NCBI RefSeq assembly: GCF_049347105.1
Contig: NZ_CP186334.1
Coordinates: 744,001-808,000, forward strand
Length of the DNA stretch: 64,000 nt
Direction: 5' to 3'
From: Gaoshiqia hydrogeniformans
GTDB lineage: Bacteria > Bacteroidota > Bacteroidia > Bacteroidales > Prolixibacteraceae
Part shown: positions 7,482 through 17,747 of the stretch, piece by piece
Numbering within the stretch: the first letter of the stretch is position 1
How the letters are laid out: the number at the start of each line of letters is the position of its first letter
The notes under the pieces: generated by a model
Seen by the model: only the letters and a program-made list of their open reading frames with translations
Told to the model about the DNA's origin: nothing
Databases searched by the model: none
Program-made: the position numbers and the translations under genes

Positions 7482-8813
7482 ATGAAAAAACAAACAAATC
7501 AGGGTTTATCAAGAAGACAATTTTTGAATACAACCGCCATTGGCCTCGCCGGACTGACCTTTCTTCCGGGACTGAGTTCCTGCAAACAGACACCCGCAAC
7601 AGAGCCAATCCGTTTAGGTTTTATCGGGATGGGGCGTCAGGCGATGTTTTTGCTGAACGGATTTATCCAGATTCCCGGTGTCAGAGTTGTTGCCGGATGT
7701 GATGTTTACGGACGGAAACGTCAGCGTTTTGAAAATCGCGTCAACGAATTTTATCAGAAAAACGATGTTCAGGTAGAGGTTGACACCTACGAAGATTATA
7801 CCGAATTGCTGGCCCGTGAAGACATTGATGCCGTTGTGATTGCCGTACCGGACCATACGCATGCCATGATTGCCATCGCAGCCTGCAAAGCAGGCAAAGA
7901 TGTTTACCTCGAAAAACCCATGACCTTCACCATCTACGAAGGACAACAACTGAAACGGGTGGTTCGCGAAACCAACCGGATTTTGGGAATCGGCAGTCAG
8001 CAACGTTCCGATCCAAACTTCCGCCATGCCGTTGACATGGTTCAATCGGGCCGGCTGGGCGCTATCGAAAAAGTATATGCTTATGTTGGCGCTCCTCCCA
8101 TTCCTTACAATTTGCCCGAAGAAGAAATTCCTGCCGACCTGAACTGGGATAAATGGTTAGGGCCTCTGCCCGAGACCATTCACTTCAATAACGAACTTAA
8201 TCCACCTATCTCGCTCGATCCGGTTGAACACGAAACCATGTGGGGAGCCTGGCGCTGGTACAAAGAAATGGGCGGCGGCTTTACCACCGACTGGGGCGCT
8301 CACATGTTCGACATTGCCCAGTGGGGTTTAGGCATGGACGGCAGCGGACCGGTTGAAATATCGCCGCTGGGTGAAAATTCGGAGTACATCGAGTACAAAT
8401 ATGCCAACGGCGTCATCCTGACTTCCGAACCATTTAACGAATCGATGACAAAAGGTGTAAAATTTGTTGGCGACAAAGGATGGATCGAAGTTTCGCGAGG
8501 ACACTATGTTGCGTCAGACGACTCCCTCCTGCCCCCGGCAACCGAAGCAGATGAGAGCAATGTTCCGTACGAAACAAAAATCCCGCATCAGGTGAACTTT
8601 ATCGAAGCCGTCCGTAATCGGGTTGACCCGGTTGTTCCGGTCGAAATCGGGCATAGTTCCTGCACCGTTTGTACGCTTGGCAACATCGCCGTTGACCTGG
8701 GCCGTACCATTAAATGGGACCCGGCAACCGAAACATTTGTCGACGATGAAGACGGAGCCGCTTCGGCTCAGCTTCACTATCAATACCGTTCGGGCTGGAC
8801 GCTTGAATCGTAA
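7482..8813 (+). CDS. Tat-exported Gfo/Idh/MocA-family oxidoreductase
   Basis: 443 aa. The N-terminus carries a twin-arginine signal (LSRRQFLNTTAIGLAG...), followed by LSSC, so it is exported folded, possibly as a lipoprotein. The Rossmann fold follows, with GFIGMGRQ at about residue 46 and the family motif EKPMT at about 146 (the Lys is catalytic in many members). The C-terminal alpha/beta domain contains GGGFTTDWGAHMFDIAQWGL, typical of the secreted Bacteroidota/Planctomycetota clade. These enzymes oxidise or reduce sugars or act as NAD-dependent glycoside-cleaving enzymes; the substrate cannot be read here. The gene is monocistronic, with its own terminator. Confidence 0.85.
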   Translation: MKKQTNQGLSRRQFLNTTAIGLAGLTFLPGLSSCKQTPATEPIRLGFIGMGRQAMFLLNGFIQIPGVRVVAGCDVYGRKRQRFENRVNEFYQKNDVQVEVDTYEDYTELLAREDIDAVVIAVPDHTHAMIAIAACKAGKDVYLEKPMTFTIYEGQQLKRVVRETNRILGIGSQQRSDPNFRHAVDMVQSGRLGAIEKVYAYVGAPPIPYNLPEEEIPADLNWDKWLGPLPETIHFNNELNPPISLDPVEHETMWGAWRWYKEMGGGFTTDWGAHMFDIAQWGLGMDGSGPVEISPLGENSEYIEYKYANGVILTSEPFNESMTKGVKFVGDKGWIEVSRGHYVASDDSLLPPATEADESNVPYETKIPHQVNFIEAVRNRVDPVVPVEIGHSSCTVCTLGNIAVDLGRTIKWDPATETFVDDEDGAASAQLHYQYRSGWTLES

Positions 8814-8834
8814 AATTATTTGAAACTGATTTTG

Positions 8835-8871
8835 ACGGGGCTGCTTTTTCAGAAAGTAGTCCTGTTTTTTT
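8835..8871 (+). terminator. Terminator of the Gfo/Idh gene
   Basis: Eleven-pair stem, ACGGGGCTGCT (8835-8845) with AGTAGTCCTGT (8855-8865), including several G-T pairs, followed by a run of seven T. Confidence 0.65.
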
Positions 8872-8963
8872 ATCCTCCCATATTATCAAGCAGTTATTTT
8901 ACCGAAACTGTAAAGCACGTTTAGCAGTAAAAGCTACCATAATCAATCTGAAAGGAGCGAATT

Positions 8964-9179
8964 ATGCCAGACAGCGTTTACAAAATCATTGAACTGGTCG
9001 GAACCAGTACCGAGTCGTGGGAAAAAGCGGCTGAAAATGCCATCAGCAAGGCCGCGGAATCGCTGCGCGATCTGCGTATTGCAGAAGTATCGGCGATGGA
9101 TATTCATGTGAAAGACGGTAAAATTGAGTTTTACCGGACAAAAGTAAAGGTCTCGTTCAAATTTGAAGGTCACCGGTAA
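8964..9179 (+). CDS. Dodecin-family protein (71 aa), flavin-stacking Trp absent
   Basis: Small protein starting MPDSVYKIIELVGTS and ending FKFEGHR, the length and pattern of dodecins, hollow dodecamers that bind flavins (or CoA) and buffer them. After the first strand comes the helix SWEKAAENAISKAAESL. In classical dodecins the next strand carries a Trp that stacks on flavin (LDWFEV or LRWFEV); here it reads LRIAEV, with I39 in that place. Flavin binding may therefore be weak or different. AAAGGAG lies 13 bases upstream of the ATG, an unusually good Shine-Dalgarno for this phylum. Confidence 0.88.
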   Translation: MPDSVYKIIELVGTSTESWEKAAENAISKAAESLRDLRIAEVSAMDIHVKDGKIEFYRTKVKVSFKFEGHR

Positions 9180-9182
9180 TCG

Positions 9183-9222
9183 AAAAAGAGGCTGTCTGAA
9201 TGAAATCGGACAGCCTCTTTTT
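9183..9222. terminator. Bidirectional terminator, dodecin / rpoC operon
   Basis: AAAAAGAGGCTGTC pairs with GACAGCCTCTTTTT. T runs lie on both sides, so it can end both the dodecin transcript (plus) and the long ribosomal-RNA polymerase operon (minus) that ends at 9249. Confidence 0.85.
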
Positions 9223-9248
9223 GTAGTATCTTAATCCACAAGAAGAAA

Positions 9249-9572
9249 TCAAGCTTCAGCAGCCGGACCTCCAAAGCTCATGGGCGGCATTACAGGGTCG
9301 TGCCCGCCGGTATTCACTTTTATCGGCCCGTTCATGTGTTCATACTTCTTGACATTGTCTTCAAGCGCCAATAACAATCGCTTGGCATGTTCCGGAGTGA
9401 GAATGATCCTCGACTTCACATTCGCCTTGGGCACGCCCGGCATGATGCGAACAAAATCGATCACAAACTCGGAACTGGAGTGCGTGATAATCGCCAGGTT
9501 CGAATAAATACCTTGTGCAACTTCTTCACTCAGTTCAATGTTCAGCTGATTTTTATTCTTATGATCTTCCAT
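9249..9572 (-). CDS. DUF3467 protein, last gene of the rpoBC operon (107 aa)
   Basis: Matches the DUF3467 pattern: an acidic start, LNIELSEEVAQGIYSNLAIITHS, then SEFVIDFVRIMPG, TPEHAKRLLLALEDNVKKYE and a Gly/Pro-rich tail. No signal peptide or enzyme motif is present. Its ATG is two bases after the rpoC stop, so it is co-translated with RNA polymerase. Linkage to rpoC recurs in Bacteroidota in my recollection, which hints at a role near transcription, but no function is established. Confidence 0.8.
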   Translation of the reverse strand: MEDHKNKNQLNIELSEEVAQGIYSNLAIITHSSSEFVIDFVRIMPGVPKANVKSRIILTPEHAKRLLLALEDNVKKYEHMNGPIKVNTGGHDPVMPPMSFGGPAAEA

Positions 9573-9574
9573 CG

Positions 9575-12500
9575 TTAATCCTCGCGGCCTACGTTTTCAG
9601 TTTCTTTAACTTCCATCATACGGTCGTATTCTTCACGCGAACCGACCACCAGGTTTTTGTATTCTTTTAAACCAGTACCGGCCGGAATCAGGTGTCCGCA
9701 AATAACGTTTTCCTTCAATCCGTCCAGGTAATCCACTTTACCCTGGATCGCAGCTTCGTTCAGCACTTTAGTTGTTTCCTGGAATGATGCAGCCGACAAC
9801 CAGCTACGGGTCTGCAGAGCAGCCCTGGTGATCCCCTGCAGTACCTGGCTCGAGGTTGCGGGGATGGCATCGCGGGCATCTACCAGTTTTTTATCACGAC
9901 GACGCAAGACGGAATTTTCGTCACGTAAACGACGCGCAGTGATGATCATACCGGCACGAAGTTCCGAGTCACCTGGTTCTATCACCACTTTTTTATTGTA
10001 GATCCAGTCATTTTCGTGCAGGAATTCGTTTTTGTCGACCACCTGTTTTTCCAGGAAGCGGGTATCGCCCGGATCGTCAATTTCAACTTTCCGCATCATT
10101 TGACGAATAATCACCTCAAAGTGCTTGTCGTTGATTTTTACACCTTGCATCCGGTACACATCCTGAACTTCATTCAGAATATATTCCTGCACAGCCGTTG
10201 GCCCTTTAATGGCCAGGATGTCTGAAGGTGTAATCGCGCCGTCGGACAAGGGAGTACCTGCTTTGATGTAGTCGTTTTCCTGGACCAGAATCTGTTTTGA
10301 CAGGGGCACCAGGTATTTTTTCACATCGCCGCCCTTAGAGGTCACGATAATCTCGCGGTTACCACGTTTAATTTTACCCAGTGAAATTTCGCCGTCAATC
10401 TCCGAAACAACAGCCGGGTTCGACGGGTTACGGGCTTCAAACAATTCGGTCACACGGGGAAGACCACCGGTGATATCGCCTGCTTTACCCGAAGCACGGG
10501 GTATTTTAACCAACACCTGCCCTGCGTTTACCAATTCAGCTTCATCAACCGAAATGTGCCCGCCTACGGGTAAGTTGTACGAACGGATCACTTCACCCTG
10601 TTCGTCCAAAATCCGCAAAGAGGGGTTTTTGGTTTTATCACGGGTTTCGATGATCACTTTTTCTTTGTAACCGGTTTGTTCATCTGATTCTTCCCGGAAG
10701 GTAATACCGTCGATCAGGTTCTCAAATGAAATTTTACCGTTGTATTCGGTAATAATAACACCGTTATAGGGGTCCCACTCGCAAATCCGTTGTCCTTTCG
10801 ATACTTCCTGCCCATTTTCGATAAACAGTTTCGAACCATACGGAATGGTATGAGTAGACAAGGGGATGCGGGTATTTTTGTCGATAATACGCAACTCGGC
10901 CAAACGACCAACAACAACAGACACTTTTTTCCCTGTTTCGTCGACCGAATCGACCTTACGCAACTCTTCAATCTCTGCAATACCGTCGTAACGCGACTCA
11001 ACCATTGATTGAGACGAAATGTTACCGGCAATACCACCCACGTGGAATGTACGCAAGGTCAGCTGGGTACCCGGCTCACCGATCGATTGTGCCGCGATAA
11101 CGCCAACAGCCTCACCCCGGCGTGCGAGATTCGCGGTAGCCAGGTTACGCCCATAACATTTGCTGCATACGCCAACTTTAGCTTCGCAGGTTAATACCGA
11201 ACGAATCTCCACACTCTCAATCGGAGAGTCTTCGATCTGTTTGGCAATTTCTTCGGTAATCAGATCGCCGGTACGTACGATTAACTCGCCGGTAAGCGGA
11301 TGGAAAATATCGTGTACCGTTGTACGGCCAATGATCCGTTCGAACAGGGAGGCTACCACTTCCTCGTTGTTTTTGATCGCAAAAGCGACCAAACCGCGCA
11401 AGGTTCCGCAATCCTCGTCCGAGATGATTACATCCTGGGCAACATCCACCAAACGACGGGTCAGGTAACCCGCGTCGGCTGTTTTCAGTGCGGTATCTGC
11501 CAACCCTTTACGGGCGCCGTGAGTGGAAATAAAGTATTCCAAAACAGACAAACCTTCTTTAAAGTTCGCCAAAATCGGGTTTTCGATAATCTGCGAACCG
11601 GTAGAACCAGATTTTTGAGGTTTTGCCATCAATCCCCTCATTCCGCAAAGCTGACGAATCTGCTCTTTGGAACCACGGGCGCCTGAGTCAAGCATCATGT
11701 ACACCGAGTTAAACCCTTGCTTGTCGGTACTGATGGTTTTCATTACCGAATTGGTCAACTTGGCGTTGGCATGTGTCCAGATATCGATCACCTGGTTGTA
11801 GCGTTCATTATTCGTGATGAAACCCATATTATAGTTATTCATCACTTCTTCCACCTCCTCGTAACCAACTTCAACAATTTCACGCTTATCAACAGGAACG
11901 ATCACATCGCTCAGGTTAAACGACAAACCTCCACGGTAGGCCATTTTGTATCCCAGATCTTTGATATCGTCGAGGAAACGTACTGTTGTCGCGTTACCGA
12001 CTGTTTTGAAGATATCAGAAATAATATTTCTCAACGATTTCTTCGTCAACAATTCGTTGATGTAGCCCACTTTACGCGGCACCACCTGGTTGAAGATGAC
12101 ACGACCGACTGTTGTCTCAATAATGTGTTTCAGTACTTCACCGTGATCGTCAACATCATCCACTTTTACCTTGACGATGGCATGCATATCAATCTTGCCT
12201 TCATTATAGGCAATGATTACTTCTTCGGGCGAATAGAAGGTCATACCTTCGCCCCGGGCACCAGCACGGTGTTTGGTCATGTAATACAATCCAAGAACCA
12301 TGTCCTGCGAAGGAACGGTAATCGGCGCGCCGTTAGCCGGGTTCAACAGGTTTTGCGATGCCAGCATCAGCAACTGGGCCTCCAGTATGGCGGCGTTGCC
12401 TAGCGGCACATGCACGGCCATTTGGTCGCCGTCAAAGTCGGCGTTAAAACCGGTACAAACCAGCGGGTGCAACTGAATGGCCTTCCCTTCGATCAATACA

Positions 12501-13852
12501 GGCTGAAAGGCCTGAATGGAAAGCCGGTGCAAAGTCGGCGCACGGTTCAGCATCACGGGATGCCCCTTCAATACATTTTCAAGAATATCCCAGACCACCG
12601 GATCTTTACGATCAACAATCTTTTTGGCCGATTTTACGGTTTTTACTATTCCCCTTTCAATCAGTTTCCGAATAATGAAGGGTTTGTAAAGCTCTGCCGC
12701 CATATCTTTCGGAAGGCCGCATTCATGCAATTTGAGCGTCGGGCCAACCACGATTACGGAACGGGCAGAATAGTCAACACGTTTACCAAGCAGGTTTTGA
12801 CGGAAACGGCCTTGCTTTCCTTTCAAACTGTCGGACAGTGATTTCAGGGCGCGGTTGTTTTCCGTTTTTACGGCATTGGATTTCCGTGAATTATCAAATA
12901 ACGAGTCGACTGCTTCCTGCAACATCCTCTTTTCGTTACGGAGGATCACCTCGGGAGCTTTGATCTCGATCAATCGTTTCAACCGGTTGTTGCGGATAAT
13001 CACCCGCCGATAAAGGTCGTTCAGGTCGGATGTGGCAAAACGCCCGCCATCCAGTGGCACTAAAGGACGTAAATCGGGCGGAATAACCGGAACAACTTTC
13101 ACAATCATCCATTCGGGACGGTTGATATTTTTACTTGCGCGGAACGCTTCAACAACATTCAACCTTTTTAGGGCTTCGCTTTTCCGCTGTTGCGAAGTTT
13201 CTGTTCCTGCTTTGTGACGTAAATCATACGAAAGTTCATCCAGTTCGATGCGCTCCAACAACATGTAAAGCGCTTCGGCTCCCATTTTTGCAATAAACTT
13301 ATTGGGGTCATCATCATCCAGATGCTGGTTTTCTTTCGGAAGCGTATCCAAAATATCCAGGTACTCTTCTTCCGTCAGGAAATCAAGTTTTTTTACCCCT
13401 TCCTGAGCTTTTACACCGGCCTGGATAACCACATACCGTTCGTAATAAATAATACTGTCGAGTTTCTTGGTCGGTAAACCGAGCAAGTAGCCGATTTTAT
13501 TCGGAAGCGACTTGAAATACCAAATGTGCGCCACCGGAACCACCAGGGAAATATGTCCCATCCGTTCGCGACGGACTTTCTTTTCGGTTACTTCAACACC
13601 GCAACGGTCACAAACAATTCCCTTGTAGCGAATACGCTTGTATTTTCCGCAATGACATTCATAATCTTTTACAGGCCCGAAGATCCGTTCACAGAACAAA
13701 CCGTCACGTTCCGGTTTATACGTTCTGTAGTTGATTGTTTCAGGCTTTAAAACTTCACCATGGGAATGTTCAAGCACTTCTTCGGGAGAAGCAAGACTAA
13801 TCGCTATTTTGGTAAAACTGCTCTTAACTTTATTGTCTTTTCTAAAAGCCAT
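9575..13852 (-). CDS. rpoC: RNA polymerase subunit beta'
   Basis: 1425 aa, full length. The zinc-ribbon cysteines C66, C68, C81 and C84 are present (YECHCGK and CDRCGVEV). The catalytic motif NADFDGDQMAVH lies at residues 470-481 and its three Asp hold the active-site Mg2+. The bridge-helix/trigger-loop region (ARKGLADTALKTADAGYLTRR) and a second Cys cluster (CEAKVGVCSKCYG) are intact. It follows rpoB after 52 bases. There is no inserted element or frameshift. Confidence 0.99.
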   Translation of the reverse strand: MAFRKDNKVKSSFTKIAISLASPEEVLEHSHGEVLKPETINYRTYKPERDGLFCERIFGPVKDYECHCGKYKRIRYKGIVCDRCGVEVTEKKVRRERMGHISLVVPVAHIWYFKSLPNKIGYLLGLPTKKLDSIIYYERYVVIQAGVKAQEGVKKLDFLTEEEYLDILDTLPKENQHLDDDDPNKFIAKMGAEALYMLLERIELDELSYDLRHKAGTETSQQRKSEALKRLNVVEAFRASKNINRPEWMIVKVVPVIPPDLRPLVPLDGGRFATSDLNDLYRRVIIRNNRLKRLIEIKAPEVILRNEKRMLQEAVDSLFDNSRKSNAVKTENNRALKSLSDSLKGKQGRFRQNLLGKRVDYSARSVIVVGPTLKLHECGLPKDMAAELYKPFIIRKLIERGIVKTVKSAKKIVDRKDPVVWDILENVLKGHPVMLNRAPTLHRLSIQAFQPVLIEGKAIQLHPLVCTGFNADFDGDQMAVHVPLGNAAILEAQLLMLASQNLLNPANGAPITVPSQDMVLGLYYMTKHRAGARGEGMTFYSPEEVIIAYNEGKIDMHAIVKVKVDDVDDHGEVLKHIIETTVGRVIFNQVVPRKVGYINELLTKKSLRNIISDIFKTVGNATTVRFLDDIKDLGYKMAYRGGLSFNLSDVIVPVDKREIVEVGYEEVEEVMNNYNMGFITNNERYNQVIDIWTHANAKLTNSVMKTISTDKQGFNSVYMMLDSGARGSKEQIRQLCGMRGLMAKPQKSGSTGSQIIENPILANFKEGLSVLEYFISTHGARKGLADTALKTADAGYLTRRLVDVAQDVIISDEDCGTLRGLVAFAIKNNEEVVASLFERIIGRTTVHDIFHPLTGELIVRTGDLITEEIAKQIEDSPIESVEIRSVLTCEAKVGVCSKCYGRNLATANLARRGEAVGVIAAQSIGEPGTQLTLRTFHVGGIAGNISSQSMVESRYDGIAEIEELRKVDSVDETGKKVSVVVGRLAELRIIDKNTRIPLSTHTIPYGSKLFIENGQEVSKGQRICEWDPYNGVIITEYNGKISFENLIDGITFREESDEQTGYKEKVIIETRDKTKNPSLRILDEQGEVIRSYNLPVGGHISVDEAELVNAGQVLVKIPRASGKAGDITGGLPRVTELFEARNPSNPAVVSEIDGEISLGKIKRGNREIIVTSKGGDVKKYLVPLSKQILVQENDYIKAGTPLSDGAITPSDILAIKGPTAVQEYILNEVQDVYRMQGVKINDKHFEVIIRQMMRKVEIDDPGDTRFLEKQVVDKNEFLHENDWIYNKKVVIEPGDSELRAGMIITARRLRDENSVLRRRDKKLVDARDAIPATSSQVLQGITRAALQTRSWLSAASFQETTKVLNEAAIQGKVDYLDGLKENVICGHLIPAGTGLKEYKNLVVGSREEYDRMMEVKETENVGRED

Positions 13853-13904
13853 ATATCAAGGTATATTTAACAAATTAATACGAGGAACTCGCGTTCCGTT
13901 GTCC

Positions 13905-16900
13905 TTAATCCAAGGTCACGCTTAAGCCCAGACCGCGTAATTCGTGCAGCAATACATTCAGGGACTCAGGTATTCCGGGTTGAGGCATTGGTTCGCCTTT
14001 CACGATTGATTCATAAGCTTTTGCACGTCCCAGAACGTCATCCGACTTAACCGTCAGGATTTCCTGCAGGATATGAGAAGCTCCGAATGCTTCGAGCGCC
14101 CAAACTTCCATTTCACCAAAACGCTGGCCCCCAAACTGGGCTTTACCACCCAAGGGCTGTTGCGTAATCAATGAATACGGACCAATTGAACGGGCATGCA
14201 TCTTGTCTTCCACCATGTGTCCCAGTTTCAGCATATAGATGACGCCGACAGTTGCCGGCTGGTCGAATGGCTGACCGGTTTCACCGTCATAAAGAACCGT
14301 GCGTCCGAATGCAGGAACGCCTGCTTTATCGGTATATTCCGTGACTTCTTCCAGGCTTGCACCGTCGAAGATTGGAGTCGCGAACTTTAATCCAAGCTCT
14401 TTTCCTGCCCAACCAAGCACCGTTTCGTAAATCTGTCCCAGGTTCATCCTCGAAGGTACCCCCAAGGGGTTAAGAACAATGTCGACCGGCGTACCGTCGG
14501 CCAGGAACGGCATATCTTCGTCGCGAACAATACGCGACACGATCCCTTTGTTTCCGTGACGTCCGGCCATCTTGTCACCAATCTGCAGTTTACGTTTTTT
14601 GGCAACATAAACTTTTGCCAACTGAATAATGCCTGCAGGCAGTTCGTCTCCAATGGTTACATTATAGCGTTTCCGGCGGGCAACAGCTTCATGCTCTTTG
14701 TATTTTTGGATGAAATTCAGGATCAACTGGTAGATCATGTCATTCTTATCTTTGTCAGTCGTCCATTTACCCGGATTAACCGTCAGATAATCAATCTCCT
14801 GCAATTGTTTCAGGGTAAACTTCACTCCTTTCTGAATCACATCGCCGCCGTAATAGTCCTTGATTCCCTGGCTGGTTTTACCATTTACCAGGTTAAACAA
14901 TTTATCTTCCAGCTTAGCCCTCAGCGCACTGATCTGGCGGTCAAATTCTTCATCAATCTGATCGAGCAGCGGTTTGGTTGCCATTTTACCTTTTTTATCC
15001 TTGACAACCCGTGAGAACAATTTTTTATCAATAACGACACCGTTCAGCGAAGGCGACGCTTTCAGCGAAGCATCCTTCACATCACCGGCTTTATCGCCGA
15101 AGATGGCACGCAGCAGTTTTTCTTCGGGCGAAGGATCTGATTCCCCTTTTGGCGTAATTTTACCAATCAAGATATCGCCCGGTTTCACCACCGCGCCAAT
15201 ACGGATCAATCCGTTTTCATCCAGGTTACGCGTAGCTTCTTCGCTCACGTTTGGAATATCCGAAGTAAATTCTTCGACACCGCGTTTGGTATCGCGAACT
15301 TCCAGTGCATATTCATCCACATGAACAGAGGTGAAAACATCTTCGCGAACAACGCGTTCGGAAATTACGATGGCATCCTCGTAGTTGTAACCCTGCCAGG
15401 GCATAAATGCCACCCTCAGGTTCCGGCCCAAAGCCAACTCGCCACCCTGCGTGGCATAACCTTCCGTCAGGATCTCGCCTTTGGATACCCGTTGGCCTTT
15501 CACCACAATTGGTTTCAGGTCGATCACGGTTCCCTGGTTGGTTTTCTGGTATTTCGGCACGTTATAACTTTTCAGTTCCGGGTCGAAACTGACGTATTTT
15601 TCATCGTCAGTCATGTCGTACCGAACAATAATTTCGTCTGCATCCACATACTCAATCACCCCTTCGCCTTCAGCCAAAACCATCACCCGAGAATCGCGGG
15701 CAACGCTTGCTTCGAGACCGGTACCAACGACAGGAGCTTCGGGGCGCAGGAGCGGAACTGCCTGGCGCATCATGTTCGATCCCATCAGGGCACGGTTGGC
15801 ATCATCGTGCTCCAGGAAGGTAATCAGCGAAGCAGCAACCGACGCAATCTGGTTCGGACCAACGTCCATCAACTGAACCTCTTCTTTATCAACCAATGGA
15901 TAGTCGCCCTCCAAACGCGATTTTACACGTTGGTTGATGAAGTATCCGCTGTCATCAATCGGGGCATTTGCCTGTGCAATCACCCGTCCCTCTTCTTCTT
16001 CGGCAGTCAGGTAAAGAACCCCCTCATCCGACAGGTCTACCTGGCCGTTATCCACTTTACGGTAGGGTGTTGCAATAAATCCAAGGTCGGTTACCTTAGC
16101 AAAAACACACAACGAAGAAATCAAACCGATATTCGGTCCTTCCGGTGTTTCAATCGGGCACAAACGCCCGTAGTGCGTATAGTGTACGTCGCGTACTTCG
16201 AAGCCTGCACGTTCGCGCGACAGACCACCGGGCCCCAGGGCCGACATACGACGTTTATGCGTCAGCTCGGCCAGAGGATTGGTTTGATCCATGAATTGCG
16301 ACAAGGCGTTTGTTCCGAAGAATGAGTTAATGACCGACGATAAGGTTTTCGAGTTGATCAGATCGATCGGGGTGAAAACCTCATTGTCACGCACATTCAT
16401 CCGTTCTCGAATGGTCCTGGCCATACGGGCCAAACCAACGCCAAACTGGTTGTACATCTGTTCGCCAACAGTCCGTACCCGCCGGTTACTCAAGTGGTCG
16501 ATATCATCGACATCTGTTTTTGAGTTAACCAGCTTGATCAGGTATTTAATGATCTCAATGATATCTTCTTTAGTCAGTACCTGGATGCCCATGTCAATAT
16601 CCAGACCCAGCTTTTTGTTGATCCGGTAACGCCCAACCTCTCCCAGGTCGTAACGTTTTTCGGAGAAGAACAGTTTATCGATCACGTCGCGGGCAGTCGC
16701 TTCATCGGGCGGTTCTGCATTACGCAACTGACGGTAAATGTGAAGCACCGCTTCTTTTTCCGAGTTACACGGGTCTTTTTGAAGGGTGTTGTATATTATA
16801 GCGAAATCCTGCAGATTTTGATCTTCTTTATGAAGAAGGATGGTCTTGGCTCCGCAATCAACGATTTCATCGATGTGCTCGTTTTCAATCACGGTTTCTC

Positions 16901-17717
16901 GGTCGATCAGCACTTCGTTTCGTTCGATGGATACCACTTCACCGGTATCTTCGTCGACGAAATCTTCGACCCAGGTTTTCAGAACACGTGCAGCCAGTTT
17001 GCGGCCGACAATTTTCTTTAAGCCTGATTTTGAAACCTTAATTTCGTCGGCAAGACCGAAAATTTCCAGGATATCTTTATCACTTTCATAACCAATAGAC
17101 CGCAACAAAGTAGTTACAGGTAATTTCTTCTTACGGTCGATGTATGCAAACATGACACTGTTTATATCGGTGGCAAATTCGATCCATGATCCTTTAAAAG
17201 GAATGATCCGGGCCGAATACAGTTTGGTGCCGTTTGCGTGGACACTCTGGCCAAAGAAAACCCCAGGAGAACGGTGCAGCTGCGAAACGACCACACGTTC
17301 GGCACCGTTGATGACGAAAGTACCTCTTTCTGTCATGTAGGGCACAGTTCCCAGATATACGTCCTGAACCACCGTGTCAAAGTCTTCGTGTTCAGGATCA
17401 GTACAATACAGTTTTAGTTTTGCCTTCACCGGGACACTAAAAGTCAATCCCCTTTCAATACATTCTTCAATCGAATAGCGGGGAGGATCAACCTGATAAT
17501 CTATAAATTCAAGTACGAAATTATTTCTAGTATCTGTGATCGGGAAGTTTTCTTCAAAGACTTTGAATAAACCTTCATTCTTCCTGTTTTCAGGGGTCGT
17601 AGCCATCTGAAAAAATTCTTTGAACGATTTAATCTGTACTTCGAGGAAATCGGGATAATCAAATACTGTTTTTGTAGAAGAGAAACTAATCCTCTGGTTT
17701 TCAATATTTAATGACAT
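13905..17717 (-). CDS. rpoB: RNA polymerase subunit beta
   Basis: 1270 aa, full length. The rifampicin pocket reads FFGTNALSQFMDQTNPLAELTHKRRMSALGPGGL, split here by description only: SQFMDQTNPL, then THKRR, then LGPGGL. All positions look like the wild-type sensitive form. The C-terminal KPGDILIGKITPKGE, GDKMAGRHGNKG and GGKAQFGGQRFGEMEVWAL blocks are intact. A hairpin with a possible promoter separates it from rplL (see 17748-17790). Confidence 0.99.
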   Translation of the reverse strand: MSLNIENQRISFSSTKTVFDYPDFLEVQIKSFKEFFQMATTPENRKNEGLFKVFEENFPITDTRNNFVLEFIDYQVDPPRYSIEECIERGLTFSVPVKAKLKLYCTDPEHEDFDTVVQDVYLGTVPYMTERGTFVINGAERVVVSQLHRSPGVFFGQSVHANGTKLYSARIIPFKGSWIEFATDINSVMFAYIDRKKKLPVTTLLRSIGYESDKDILEIFGLADEIKVSKSGLKKIVGRKLAARVLKTWVEDFVDEDTGEVVSIERNEVLIDRETVIENEHIDEIVDCGAKTILLHKEDQNLQDFAIIYNTLQKDPCNSEKEAVLHIYRQLRNAEPPDEATARDVIDKLFFSEKRYDLGEVGRYRINKKLGLDIDMGIQVLTKEDIIEIIKYLIKLVNSKTDVDDIDHLSNRRVRTVGEQMYNQFGVGLARMARTIRERMNVRDNEVFTPIDLINSKTLSSVINSFFGTNALSQFMDQTNPLAELTHKRRMSALGPGGLSRERAGFEVRDVHYTHYGRLCPIETPEGPNIGLISSLCVFAKVTDLGFIATPYRKVDNGQVDLSDEGVLYLTAEEEEGRVIAQANAPIDDSGYFINQRVKSRLEGDYPLVDKEEVQLMDVGPNQIASVAASLITFLEHDDANRALMGSNMMRQAVPLLRPEAPVVGTGLEASVARDSRVMVLAEGEGVIEYVDADEIIVRYDMTDDEKYVSFDPELKSYNVPKYQKTNQGTVIDLKPIVVKGQRVSKGEILTEGYATQGGELALGRNLRVAFMPWQGYNYEDAIVISERVVREDVFTSVHVDEYALEVRDTKRGVEEFTSDIPNVSEEATRNLDENGLIRIGAVVKPGDILIGKITPKGESDPSPEEKLLRAIFGDKAGDVKDASLKASPSLNGVVIDKKLFSRVVKDKKGKMATKPLLDQIDEEFDRQISALRAKLEDKLFNLVNGKTSQGIKDYYGGDVIQKGVKFTLKQLQEIDYLTVNPGKWTTDKDKNDMIYQLILNFIQKYKEHEAVARRKRYNVTIGDELPAGIIQLAKVYVAKKRKLQIGDKMAGRHGNKGIVSRIVRDEDMPFLADGTPVDIVLNPLGVPSRMNLGQIYETVLGWAGKELGLKFATPIFDGASLEEVTEYTDKAGVPAFGRTVLYDGETGQPFDQPATVGVIYMLKLGHMVEDKMHARSIGPYSLITQQPLGGKAQFGGQRFGEMEVWALEAFGASHILQEILTVKSDDVLGRAKAYESIVKGEPMPQPGIPESLNVLLHELRGLGLSVTLD

Positions 17718-17747
17718 GTATCAACAATATTAAGTGAACTTAAAACA

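Noticed and set aside
15321..16325. 334-aa open frame antisense to rpoB
   Set aside because: A shadow of the highly conserved rpoB coding strand; no start context or family.
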